Under the pieces are notes generated by a model. The model was not told the DNA's origin, searched no databases, and saw only the letters and a list, made by a program, of their open reading frames with translations. Source: Paracraurococcus lichenis (lineage in GTDB: Bacteria; Pseudomonadota; Alphaproteobacteria; Acetobacterales; Acetobacteraceae). From it: 64,000 bases of DNA. The stretch lies in contig NZ_JAUTWS010000005.1 of NCBI RefSeq assembly GCF_030657435.1, positions 186,001-250,000 on the forward strand, read 5' to 3'. A program made the position numbers and the translations under genes. Below, one piece after another: positions 8,517-14,942 of this stretch (the first letter of the stretch is position 1; each line of letters opens with the position of its first letter).

Positions 8517-8852
8517 TCACTTCGGCGCCTTGGGGCGCAGCGGCGGCGGGACCTGGCCGCGGCGGGGCCGGCTGGAGATCCGCTCGACCCGCCAGCGCGC
8601 CCGCTCGGCCGCGAGGGCGCCGCGGATCGGCGCCGCCCAGCGGGCCAGCAGCTCGGCCTCGAAGAGGCCGGGCAGGCCGAGCGCGATCATCGGCAGGGTA
8701 AAGGCGCCGGGACCGGCCTCGGTCTTGTTCTTCGCCGTGGTGCCGCCCGCCTCTGCCTGGGTCCCGGCCGGGACCTCGACCCTGGCGAGGGCGGGCGGCG
8801 CCAGCAGGAGGAGGACCAGCAGCGGCGCCGCGCGGAGGGGCGGAGCGGACAT
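8517..8852 (-). CDS. Small exported protein of unknown function
   Basis: 111 residues with a signal peptide (about 1-23, ending APPALA). The mature part has no motif I recognise: a Thr/Lys patch, a short hydrophobic helix (ALGLPGLFEAELLARW), then a basic Pro-rich tail. Its start is 6 nt after the ompA-like stop, so it is very likely co-transcribed with ompA and perhaps with the cyclase 126 nt downstream. No function is proposed beyond a periplasmic location. Confidence 0.65.
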   Translation of the reverse strand: MSAPPLRAAPLLVLLLLAPPALARVEVPAGTQAEAGGTTAKNKTEAGPGAFTLPMIALGLPGLFEAELLARWAAPIRGALAAERARWRVERISSRPRRGQVPPPLRPKAPK

Positions 8853-8858
8853 GGCCGC

Positions 8859-9590
8859 TCAGTCCACCCGGACGAACTGGACGCGGCGGTTGCGCGGGTC
8901 GTAGCCGTTCTCGTAGAGCGGCTGGCCCTCGCCGAGGCCCAGCACGACCAGCCGGGGCAGCTCCACGCCGTGGCGCTGCATCAGGTAGTTGGCGACCGAG
9001 GCGGCGCGGCGCTGCGAGAGCTGCAGGTTGTACTCGTCCGGGCCGAGCGCGTCGGTATGGCCCTCCACCTGCAGCTTCACCTGCGGCTGCTCCCGCATCA
9101 GCTCGCCGAGCCGGTCGAGGAAGCCCTGCGCGCTGGCCGGGATGGCGTCCGAGTTGAGCGCGAAGTTGATGCGATATCCGATCGTGCCGGGCGCCTCCGC
9201 CTGCGGCTGGGCGGGGGCCGGGATGGGCAGGGTATTGCCGTTGGCGGCGAGCACGGCGGCCGGCGCCGGGCGGCGCGGGCGGCGCGGCGCGGGCTCGGCG
9301 GTCCGCTCCGGCTCCGGCTCGGCCGCCGCCATCGCCTCGGGCGCCGGGGCGGGGGCAGGGGCGGGTGCCGAGACCGGCGCCTGGATCTGCGCCGGCGCCG
9401 GCATGGTGGGCTGGCCCAGCACGATGCGGCGGGTCAGGCCGGGGCGGGATTCCGGCACCATGATGTTGCGGAGCATCTCGAGGGGCGGCGCCTCCTCGAA
9501 GATATGGACGGTCTGGGCCATGGCCGGGCCGCCGAGCAGCAGCGAGGCCAGGGTGGCGAGGCCGGCAATGCGATCGCGGGTCTGGGACAT
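8859..9590 (-). CDS. OmpA-family outer-membrane/peptidoglycan-binding protein
   Basis: 243 residues. The ATG at 9590 is preferred over 9599 because AGAGAGG is then 9 nt upstream. After a signal peptide (ending PAMA) come a Pro/Ala-rich linker and a C-terminal OmpA domain (about 135-243): INFALNSDAI, VEGHTDALGPDEYN, LSQRRAASVANYL, then GLGEGQPL and NRRVQFV. This fold binds diaminopimelate in peptidoglycan. There is no beta-barrel domain, so it is probably a periplasmic or lipid-less anchor. A perfect CRP consensus box lies 77 nt upstream. Placement between the amyloid-like copies suggests it anchors or stabilises the surface structure (inference). Confidence 0.85.
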   Translation of the reverse strand: MSQTRDRIAGLATLASLLLGGPAMAQTVHIFEEAPPLEMLRNIMVPESRPGLTRRIVLGQPTMPAPAQIQAPVSAPAPAPAPAPEAMAAAEPEPERTAEPAPRRPRRPAPAAVLAANGNTLPIPAPAQPQAEAPGTIGYRINFALNSDAIPASAQGFLDRLGELMREQPQVKLQVEGHTDALGPDEYNLQLSQRRAASVANYLMQRHGVELPRLVVLGLGEGQPLYENGYDPRNRRVQFVRVD

Positions 9591-9639
9591 GGCGGTCATC
9601 CTCTCTCGGTCCTGGGTGGCGTCCTGCGCCGATGAGAGG

Positions 9640-9682
9640 AGGCTATGCGGCGGCGCGGCGGCCGCCTGTGAGGCAGGTCACA
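9640..9682 (-). promoter_or_regulatory. Perfect CRP box and -10 upstream of ompA-like gene
   Basis: TGTGA-GGCAGG-TCACA at 9667-9682 is an exact match to the CRP consensus, with arms extending to CCTGTGA / TCACAGG. On the minus strand TAGCCT (9645-9640) fits a -10 and would place the box centre at about -41.5. This is the strongest CRP-type site seen in the window. It would control ompA, the gene at 8517 and possibly the adenylate cyclase. Confidence 0.65.
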
Positions 9683-9700
9683 GGGACGGCCAGATGCCGC

Positions 9701-11101
9701 TCACCCCAGGCGGAAGAAGGCCCGCAGCCGGCCCAGCAGGTCTTCCGGCACCGGCACCTCGGCCGCCGGCAGGCGCCCGCCGGGGGCCGGGGCGCCGGCA
9801 TTGCGCGTCTGCCGCCCGGCCATGATGGCGGCGAGCTTCTCCGCCAGCTCGGGCCGGCGGCGCAGCACCGGGTCCAGGTCCTCCCGCCGCAGCTCGAAGA
9901 CCACCGCCTCGGTCGCCGCCGTCACCGTGGCGCTGCGCGGCTGGCCGGTCAGCAGCGACATCTCGCCGAAGACCTCGCCCGGCACCAGGCGGTCCGGCGC
10001 CATCTCCGTGCCCTCGCGCACGGCCCGGACCTCCAGCGCGCCCTCGGCCAGCAGGAAGAGGCTGTCGCCGGCCTCCCCCTGCCGGACCACCACGGCGCCG
10101 CGCGGCACCAGCCGCTCCTGCAGCGCGGCCTCGAGCGCCGCGCGCTCCTCCGCCGGGAAGCCGGCGAAGAGCGGGATGCGCCGGAGCAGCGCGGCGCCGC
10201 CGGCGCTCGGCGCCGCCGCGCGCTCGATCAGCAGGCGCTGCGGCGGCCGGCCGGGCAGGAGCCCGGCGTGCTGGAGCGCACGCAGCGCGGCGCTGGCGAC
10301 GGCGTCGCGGCAGGGCACCTCCTGCCCGTAATCCGGCACGTGGAAGCGCAGCAGGTAGCTCGCGACACCATCCGTGACCTCGCCCAGCAGGACATCGGGG
10401 GCGAGGCCGGGGAAGCGCCGCTCGGCATCCAGCGCGGCGGCCAGCAGGATGCGCTTGGCGCGCTCGACCGGCAGCGCGGGATCGAGCGGCAGGCGCAGCG
10501 CGACGCGGTAGCGCGAGCGGGCGCCGTAATTGGCCAGGCGATGCGCCGCGACCAGGCCATTCGGCACGGTCAGCGCGATGCCCTCCCGCGTGACCAGGTG
10601 CGTGGTGCGCCAGCCCATCTCCGTCACCCGGCCGGCGCAGCCCTCCGCCGTCTCGATCCAGTCGCCGATGCGATAGGGCGCGTCGATGCCGAGCGCGAGG
10701 CCGGAGAAGAGGTCGCTGATGATGTTGCGCAGCGCGAAGCCGATGACCGCGACCGCGACGGAGGAGGTGGTGACGAGGCCGAGCGCGGGCTGGCCGAGGA
10801 CCTGCGTGACGATGACGGCGATCGCCGCGGCGAAGAGCACGGCGCGCAGCATGTCGGAGAGCAGGCGCGGATAGGGCGTGGCGCGGCGGGTCACGCGGGC
10901 GGCGCGCTGCAGCACCCGGTCGAAGATCCGCGCGCCCGTCCAGGCGAGGCCGAGCCAGCCCGCGACGCCGCCCAGGATGCGCAGCGCCTCGGCCGGCATG
11001 CCTTCGGCGGCGAGGCCCGGCGCCGCGGCCTGCAGCAGCAGTCCGCCGAGCGCGAGGGCGGCCGGCAGGATCAGGGGCAGAAGGCCCGGCGAAGGCACCA
11101 T
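9701..11101 (-). CDS. MscS-type channel with C-terminal cyclic-nucleotide-binding domain
   Basis: 466 residues from ATG 11101, with GGGAG 5 nt upstream. N-terminal membrane helices lead into an MscS pore and beta domain: VIGFALRNIISDLFSGLALGID, then YRIGDWIE and VPNGLV. The C-terminal third (about 330-440) is a cNMP-binding domain with GEVFGEMSLLTGQPRSATV as phosphate-binding cassette, resembling bacterial cyclic-nucleotide-gated MscS-like channels. It should be a membrane channel gated or tuned by cAMP or cGMP. The nearby adenylate cyclase is the obvious ligand source. It is divergent from amyloid-like copy 2; the CRP-type box at 11167 lies 66-81 nt upstream of its start and could serve both genes. 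Confidence 0.85.
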   Translation of the reverse strand: MVPSPGLLPLILPAALALGGLLLQAAAPGLAAEGMPAEALRILGGVAGWLGLAWTGARIFDRVLQRAARVTRRATPYPRLLSDMLRAVLFAAAIAVIVTQVLGQPALGLVTTSSVAVAVIGFALRNIISDLFSGLALGIDAPYRIGDWIETAEGCAGRVTEMGWRTTHLVTREGIALTVPNGLVAAHRLANYGARSRYRVALRLPLDPALPVERAKRILLAAALDAERRFPGLAPDVLLGEVTDGVASYLLRFHVPDYGQEVPCRDAVASAALRALQHAGLLPGRPPQRLLIERAAAPSAGGAALLRRIPLFAGFPAEERAALEAALQERLVPRGAVVVRQGEAGDSLFLLAEGALEVRAVREGTEMAPDRLVPGEVFGEMSLLTGQPRSATVTAATEAVVFELRREDLDPVLRRRPELAEKLAAIMAGRQTRNAGAPAPGGRLPAAEVPVPEDLLGRLRAFFRLG

Positions 11102-11166
11102 GGAAACTCCCGTTCGGCGGAACGAAACCCTGCCCGCGACGGGCGGATCGAAAAAGGGGCGGTCCT

Positions 11167-11209
11167 TGTGGCGCGCTTCACAGGCCCCGGCGCCGTGGCT
11201 GGGTAGGTT
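11167..11209 (+). promoter_or_regulatory. CRP-type box and -10 for amyloid-like gene copy 2
   Basis: TGTGG-CGCGCT-TCACA at 11167-11182 and TAGGTT at 11204-11209, identical to copy 1. The sequence upstream of 11167 differs completely from copy 1, and the box also lies just upstream of the divergent cNMP-gated channel gene. Confidence 0.55.
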
Positions 11210-11283
11210 GCCTGTGTCGATGACGACCACCGCGGCGAGACAGAGGCCCGGTGCCAACCCAGAGAGAGACAAGGACCCAGGCC

Positions 11284-11901
11284 ATGCGCAAGATGATCCT
11301 CCCCGCCGCCCTCGCCCTGCTGGCCGGTGCGGCCGCCCTGCCCTCCCTCGCCTCGGCCGGCGAACTCGAGCGCGGCGGCGTCTCGATCACCCGCGGCGGC
11401 GGCAACGTGAACGAGGCGCTCGGCAAGAACAGCTTCGCCGGCCAGTCGAACACCACCATCGGGGCGCGGGCCAGCGGCTTCGGCGCGCGCAGCGAGACGC
11501 TCGGCGGGCACAACTTCAACACCGCCTACGGCAAGAACAGCACCGCGCTGCAGGACACCACGACGGTGGGCGGCATCGCCCGCGGCCGCTTCGCCAACAG
11601 CCAGACCTTCGGCGGCGGCAACCTGAACGCGGCCTATGGCAAGAACAGCTTCGCCGGCCAGTCCGTCACCACCATCGGCGGCCAGGCGCTCGGCCGCGGC
11701 GCCTCCTCGCAGACCTTCGGCGGGCTGAACCAGAACTTCGCCACCGGCCGCGACAGCACCGCCCAGCAGCAGGTCCTCACCCTCGGCGGCACCGCCGGCA
11801 AGCACAGCCGCGACCAGGTCTTCGGCGGCAAGAACCTCAATGCCGCCACCGGCAAGGGCAGCTTCGCCGACCAGTCCGTCGTCACCATCGGCGCGCAGTA
11901 A
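11284..11901 (+). CDS. Secreted curlin-like repeat protein, copy 2
   Basis: 205 residues, almost identical to the protein at 4863: the same signal peptide and the same five 36-residue units with GGxNxNxAxGKxSxAxQ. It differs at the first two mature residues (GE instead of QP) and has Ser instead of Ala in the last repeat (GKGSFADQ). Codons are otherwise nearly unchanged, which indicates very recent duplication or gene conversion. The gene at 11967 follows by 65 nt with no terminator between, so the two probably form one transcript ending at the stem at 12409. It is likely an exported amyloid subunit using the CsgG-like channel (inference). Confidence 0.85.
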   Translation: MRKMILPAALALLAGAAALPSLASAGELERGGVSITRGGGNVNEALGKNSFAGQSNTTIGARASGFGARSETLGGHNFNTAYGKNSTALQDTTTVGGIARGRFANSQTFGGGNLNAAYGKNSFAGQSVTTIGGQALGRGASSQTFGGLNQNFATGRDSTAQQQVLTLGGTAGKHSRDQVFGGKNLNAATGKGSFADQSVVTIGAQ

Positions 11902-11966
11902 GCCCGAGCAACCCGCGTCCCGGTGCCATGGACGGCGCCGGGACGCCCCGGACGGAGGCATGCGCC

Positions 11967-12401
11967 ATGACGCGTTCCATGATTGCCGCCGCGGCGCTCG
12001 CCCTCTGCGCCGCCCTGCCCGCCGCGGCGCAGGATTTCGGCGGCGTGCGGCTGCGGGGGCCGGAGTCGGTGCTGGACAAGGTCGAGAGCTTCGACCGCAG
12101 CGGCTGCCGCCTGTCGACGACCAGCGTCACGCTCGGTGTCAACAAGGCCACCGCCAATGACAGCCGGGCGCGGCAGCAGGTCGCCACCGATGGCTCCGGC
12201 GGCTGCCGGCCGCTGGTCAGCACCCAGGCCGCGGTCGGGGTGAACCTCTCGATCGGCCGCCGCGCCAGCGCCGAGCAGTCGGTCGAGGCGGTCGGCCCGG
12301 CGGGCATCCTGGCGACCAACACGCTCGCCCGCGGCGTCAACATCGCCGCCGGCGCCCGCGGCGCCGCCAGCCAGCGCGTGACCGCACAGACCATCCGCTG
12401 A
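11967..12401 (+). CDS. Secreted repeat protein, curlin-like
   Basis: 144 residues with a signal peptide (1-22, ending AAAQ). The mature part shows three related motifs: GVNKATANDSRARQQV, GVNLSIGRRASAEQSV and GVNIAAGARGAASQRV. This is G-V-N-x(9)-A-x-Q-x-V, the same Asn/Gly/Ala/Gln spacing as in the duplicated repeat proteins. Two Cys residues (about 47 and 80) could form a disulfide. It lies 65 nt after amyloid-like copy 2, same strand, so it may be a minor or nucleating subunit comparable in position to CsgB. That parallel is inferred from context and repeat pattern only. Confidence 0.7.
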   Translation: MTRSMIAAAALALCAALPAAAQDFGGVRLRGPESVLDKVESFDRSGCRLSTTSVTLGVNKATANDSRARQQVATDGSGGCRPLVSTQAAVGVNLSIGRRASAEQSVEAVGPAGILATNTLARGVNIAAGARGAASQRVTAQTIR

Positions 12402-12408
12402 GACGCGA

Positions 12409-12436
12409 CCGCCCCGGCAGCGCGCTGCCGGGGCGG
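12409..12436 (+). terminator. Strong stem-loop after the secreted repeat gene
   Basis: Perfect 13-bp inverted repeat CCGCCCCGGCAGC / GCTGCCGGGGCGG with a 2-nt centre, starting 8 nt after the stop at 12401. No T-run follows, but position and stability suit a transcript end. Confidence 0.55.
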
Positions 12437-12481
12437 AGCAATTCCGCCGCCCCGCGCTTCGCCATCAGAGAGGAGCCCGCC

Positions 12482-12823
12482 ATGACCCGCGCCATCCGGC
12501 TCGCCACCCTCGCGCTGCTCTGCACCGCGCCCGCCTTCGCGGAGTCGCTGCGCTGCCAGTCGGTCAACGGCAACGTCACCTGCGCCGGCTCCGGCGGGGC
12601 GAGCTGCCAGCGGGTGGACGGGCGCACCGTCTGCGTCTCGGGCGATGGCGGCGTGGTGCAGGAATTCGGCGGCCAGCGCCCGGATGCCGAGGCGCTGCGC
12701 CAGCGCATGCAGCGCCGCCTGCAGGTCGAGCGGCAGGGGCCGGCGGGCAACCTCTCCATCGAGCGCGAGGGCGGGCGGCTCCGCCTGCGCTCGGACCGGC
12801 TCGACCTCGACCTGGATGACTGA
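12482..12823 (+). CDS. Small exported Cys-containing protein, unknown function
   Basis: 113 residues. A signal peptide (about 1-20, TAPAFA) is followed by a segment with four Cys residues (RCQSVNGNVTCAGSGGASCQ, then TVCVSGDGG) and a basic, charged C-terminal half (REGGRLRLRSDRLDLDLDD). It is preceded by GAGAGGAGCCCGCC, a good ribosome binding site. It lies within the cluster of exported repeat proteins, on the same strand. The Cys pattern suggests two disulfides in the periplasm. I do not recognise the family; an accessory or chaperone role at this locus would be a guess. Confidence 0.65.
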   Translation: MTRAIRLATLALLCTAPAFAESLRCQSVNGNVTCAGSGGASCQRVDGRTVCVSGDGGVVQEFGGQRPDAEALRQRMQRRLQVERQGPAGNLSIEREGGRLRLRSDRLDLDLDD

Positions 12824-12852
12824 CGACGCCTGGTGAGCGGATCCACGCCGGA

Positions 12853-12895
12853 TGTGGCGCGCTCCACAGCCGCGCGCAGGGCCCGCGGGCAGAGT
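12853..12895 (+). promoter_or_regulatory. CRP-type inverted repeat upstream of third exported repeat gene
   Basis: TGTGG-CGCGCT-CCACA at 12853-12868 is a perfectly symmetrical variant of the boxes at 4746 and 11167 and shares the spacer CGCGCT. The flank GCCGGA preceding it also matches that of copy 1. A weak -10-like CAGAGT at 12890-12895 would again give a centre near -41.5. Confidence 0.4.
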
Positions 12896-12921
12896 CCCCG
12901 CCACAGACGAGGAGACCCGCC

Positions 12922-13500
12922 ATGACCCGCCGACTGATCCCTGCCCTCGCCCTGCTCGCCGCCACCGCCGCGCTGCCGGCGCTGGCGCAGGAGAGCGGCG
13001 GGCTCGAGCTCTCGCCCCAGGCGCTGGCGGTCGGCGGACCGCGTGGCCTGGCGCGGCCGCTGCCCTTCACCTTCCCCGGCATCACCGCCGGCGACCTGCA
13101 GGGCGGCCCGACGCCGGCCGAGCGCCGCGCGCAGCACCAGGACCGCATCGCCAAGCTGCGCGGCGATGCCGGCTTCCTCGAGGGCTTCGCCTTCGGCCAG
13201 CCGCGCGCGGCGAGCCGCCAGCCGCCGCCCCCGCCGCCCGAGCCGAGCATCGGCGCCGTGATCTTCGACCAGCGGGTGAAGGTCTTCAACCAGTTCGACG
13301 CGCCGGTGGCGATCACCAGCGGCAGCAACAACGTCGTGCAATTGCAGGGCGCGGGCGGCCAGGGCCCGACGGCGCAGCAGCAGGTGACGAATATCGGCGG
13401 CCGCTCCATCCGCAACGGCGGCGGCGCGGTCAACGTGATCGACGGCGACGGCTCGATCGTGCAGAGCACGGGCGGCGGCGGCGGGCGCCGGGCGCGGTAG
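12922..13500 (+). CDS. Exported Gly/Asn/Gln-rich protein with curlin-like tail
   Basis: 192 residues, signal peptide 1-22 (ending PALA). Residues 23-110 are unremarkable with a Pro-rich hinge (PPPPPPEP). The C-terminal third has polar repeats: KVFNQFDAPVAI, SGSNNVVQLQG, GPTAQQQVTNIGG and NVIDGDGSIVQS. TAQQQV-x3-IGG closely matches STAQQQVLTLGG in the duplicated repeat proteins. It has its own CRP-like inverted repeat and a good ribosome binding site (GACGAGGAGACC). It is probably another exported subunit or a surface adaptor of the same system; function is inferred. Confidence 0.7.
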   Translation: MTRRLIPALALLAATAALPALAQESGGLELSPQALAVGGPRGLARPLPFTFPGITAGDLQGGPTPAERRAQHQDRIAKLRGDAGFLEGFAFGQPRAASRQPPPPPPEPSIGAVIFDQRVKVFNQFDAPVAITSGSNNVVQLQGAGGQGPTAQQQVTNIGGRSIRNGGGAVNVIDGDGSIVQSTGGGGGRRAR

Positions 13501-13522
13501 CCCGGGCCCGGATAACCGCCAG

Positions 13523-13626
13523 GCAAACCCCTCGGGGTTTGCGCCGCAACAAAATCCTAAGCAGGCTTTCGCCTCAAGGATTTGGGCCGCACGAAGTGTG
13601 GCCCGACCCGGCAGAGCCTGCTTAGG
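13523..13626. repeat. Palindromic intergenic repeat, copy 1
   Basis: About 104 bp, roughly 85% identical to 35840-35948. It begins with a hairpin GCAAACCCC / GGGGTTTGC, contains the shared core GCACGAAGTGTGGCCC, and has CCTAAGCAGGC (13556-13566) matching GCCTGCTTAGG (13616-13626) as an outer stem. It sits between unrelated genes in both places, which suggests a dispersed REP- or MITE-like element. No ORF is credible within it. Confidence 0.8.
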
Positions 13627-13660
13627 CTGGCGCGCGACGCCACCCGCGGAGGACCCCCAG

Positions 13661-14281
13661 ATGCCAGCAGCGCCCGCCCGGACCACCGTGGTCTTCGATC
13701 TCGGCGGCGTGCTGGTGGACTGGGACCCGCGCCACCTCTACCGCAAGCTCTTCCCCGGCGACGAGGCGGGGATGGAGCGCTTCCTCGCCGAGGTCTGCAC
13801 CGGCGCCTGGAACCTGGAGCAGGATGCCGGCCGGAGCTGGACGGAGGGCACCGCGCTGCTGAAGGCGCAGCACCCGGAGATGGCCGAGCTCATCGATGCC
13901 TACCACCGCCGCTGGCCGGAGATGCTGGCCGGCCCGATCGAGGGCACGGTCGAGGTCCTGCGCGACCTGCGCGACCGCGGCGTGCCGCTCTATGCGCTGA
14001 CCAACTGGTCGCAGGAGACCTTCCCCGTCGCGCTCGAGCGCTTCGACTTCATGGCCTGGTTCCGCGGCATCATCGTCTCCGGCGCGGAGCGGCTGGTGAA
14101 GCCCGACCCGCGCATCTATCACCTGCTGGTGGACCGGCACGGGCTGCGGCCGGAGGAGATCGTCTTCATCGACGACAAGCCCCGCAATGCCGAGGCGGCG
14201 ACGGCGCTCGGCATGCATGGCCTCACCTTCACCACGCCGGAGCGGCTGCGGGTGGACTTGGCGGCGCTGGGTCTTTTATAG
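13661..14281 (+). CDS. HAD-superfamily subfamily IA hydrolase
   Basis: 206 residues. Motif I is VVFDLGGVLVDWD (the first Asp is the nucleophile; the usual DxD second Asp position is Gly, as in other DLGGV-type HADs), motif II is LTNWS, the motif III Lys is in LVKPDP, and motif IV is IDDKPRN. The length and the alpha-helical cap match epoxide-hydrolase-like or haloacid-dehalogenase-like family members, most of which are phosphatases. GCGGAGG lies 8 nt before ATG 13661; the region upstream is the palindromic repeat, so the start is clear. Substrate unknown. It is the last high-G+C gene before a low-G+C stretch. Confidence 0.85.
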   Translation: MPAAPARTTVVFDLGGVLVDWDPRHLYRKLFPGDEAGMERFLAEVCTGAWNLEQDAGRSWTEGTALLKAQHPEMAELIDAYHRRWPEMLAGPIEGTVEVLRDLRDRGVPLYALTNWSQETFPVALERFDFMAWFRGIIVSGAERLVKPDPRIYHLLVDRHGLRPEEIVFIDDKPRNAEAATALGMHGLTFTTPERLRVDLAALGLL

Positions 14282-14940
14282 GCGGCGACGCAATACAAAG
14301 AGCATTGGTCGGCCGCCATTTTTCGCGGCAAAGTGATGAATTAGGTTGTGCAAAAAATGGAATTATGCTGTGCTCTGAGCCTTATTCATCAGCTTCGATT
14401 TCGATGCGCCACATGCCTGTCTCCCAAACTCCCGAATCCTTCTTTTCTTTCCAATACCCTTCATAGATTTTAGAACCTTCGAAAGCATGAAGACTTGCTT
14501 CTCCTTGATTGAAGGCATTTCGCAATCTCCAATGGCCTATCCCTTGCTCAACGCCCACGTAGCTGATCTCTGCACCGTTATGATCACAGTAAAGAACCGC
14601 TAGAGTCTTTTCCTGTGGGTCGAGCCGAATCGTACATGGACATTCATCAACCACTTCCTCGCCAGGAAAATAGCTGAACATTGTTGCGCTTTTCAGGACA
14701 CCTCTATCCGACATAGCTCCTCCTTGTCGCCTCTGGCTGCGTGGTGGCCGCAGTGAACCTCATCCAGCAGAATGGGCCTGCGTTTAAGCAAAGCTGACGC
14801 CACGCCTCAGTGCTCAAGGGAACTATATCGTTCTCAAATCAAAAACGCCAGGGCGGGGTTGAGGAACATCATCAGAGCGGTCGGCTGAGCCGGTCGCAGT
14901 AGTCGCGCATCCCATGCGTGTTGATTAGAGATGCGCCCTA
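14282..14940. other. Low-G+C island
   Basis: Base composition falls to roughly half G+C, against about 70% elsewhere, between the HAD gene stop and the lipoprotein gene. It contains one orphan gene (14382-14714, minus) and about 230 nt of noncoding DNA with GCGCATC / GATGCGC inverted arms near 14906-14937. No integrase, transposase or clear attachment site was seen. Horizontal acquisition is inferred from composition. Confidence 0.6.
14382..14714 (-). CDS. Orphan protein in low-G+C island
   Basis: 110 residues, not recognised. AAGGAGG lies 5 nt before the ATG, so translation is likely. It has no signal peptide or membrane segment. It is rich in Trp, Tyr, Glu and Gly: GHWRLRNAF, EGYWKEKKDSGVWETGMW, and an acidic tail EIEADE, with Cys residues in ECPCTI and YCDHNG. 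The pattern suggests a compact beta-rich cytoplasmic protein. Codon use is much less GC-biased than that of its neighbours, which fits recent transfer. It could be an immunity-type or cargo gene, but nothing in the sequence proves that. Confidence 0.6.
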   Translation of the reverse strand: MSDRGVLKSATMFSYFPGEEVVDECPCTIRLDPQEKTLAVLYCDHNGAEISYVGVEQGIGHWRLRNAFNQGEASLHAFEGSKIYEGYWKEKKDSGVWETGMWRIEIEADE

Positions 14941-14942
14941 AC

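Larger units (their letters stand above)
11167..11902 (+). repeat. 736-bp direct repeat, copy B
   Basis: Second copy of the block at 4746-5481. The two copies bracket crp, the adenylate cyclase, a small exported gene, ompA and mscS-cNMP. Recombination between them would delete or amplify that 6.4-kb segment. Confidence 0.95.

Noticed and set aside
6501..9635. Open frame of over 1,000 codons on the plus strand
   Set aside because: Opposite the adenylate cyclase, small exported gene and ompA; composition is low-complexity Arg/Gln/Ala with no motif.
14906..14937. tRNA fragment or attachment site beside the low-G+C island
   Set aside because: Only a 7-bp inverted repeat (GCGCATC/GATGCGC) is present; no tRNA-like arm or direct repeat at the other border.
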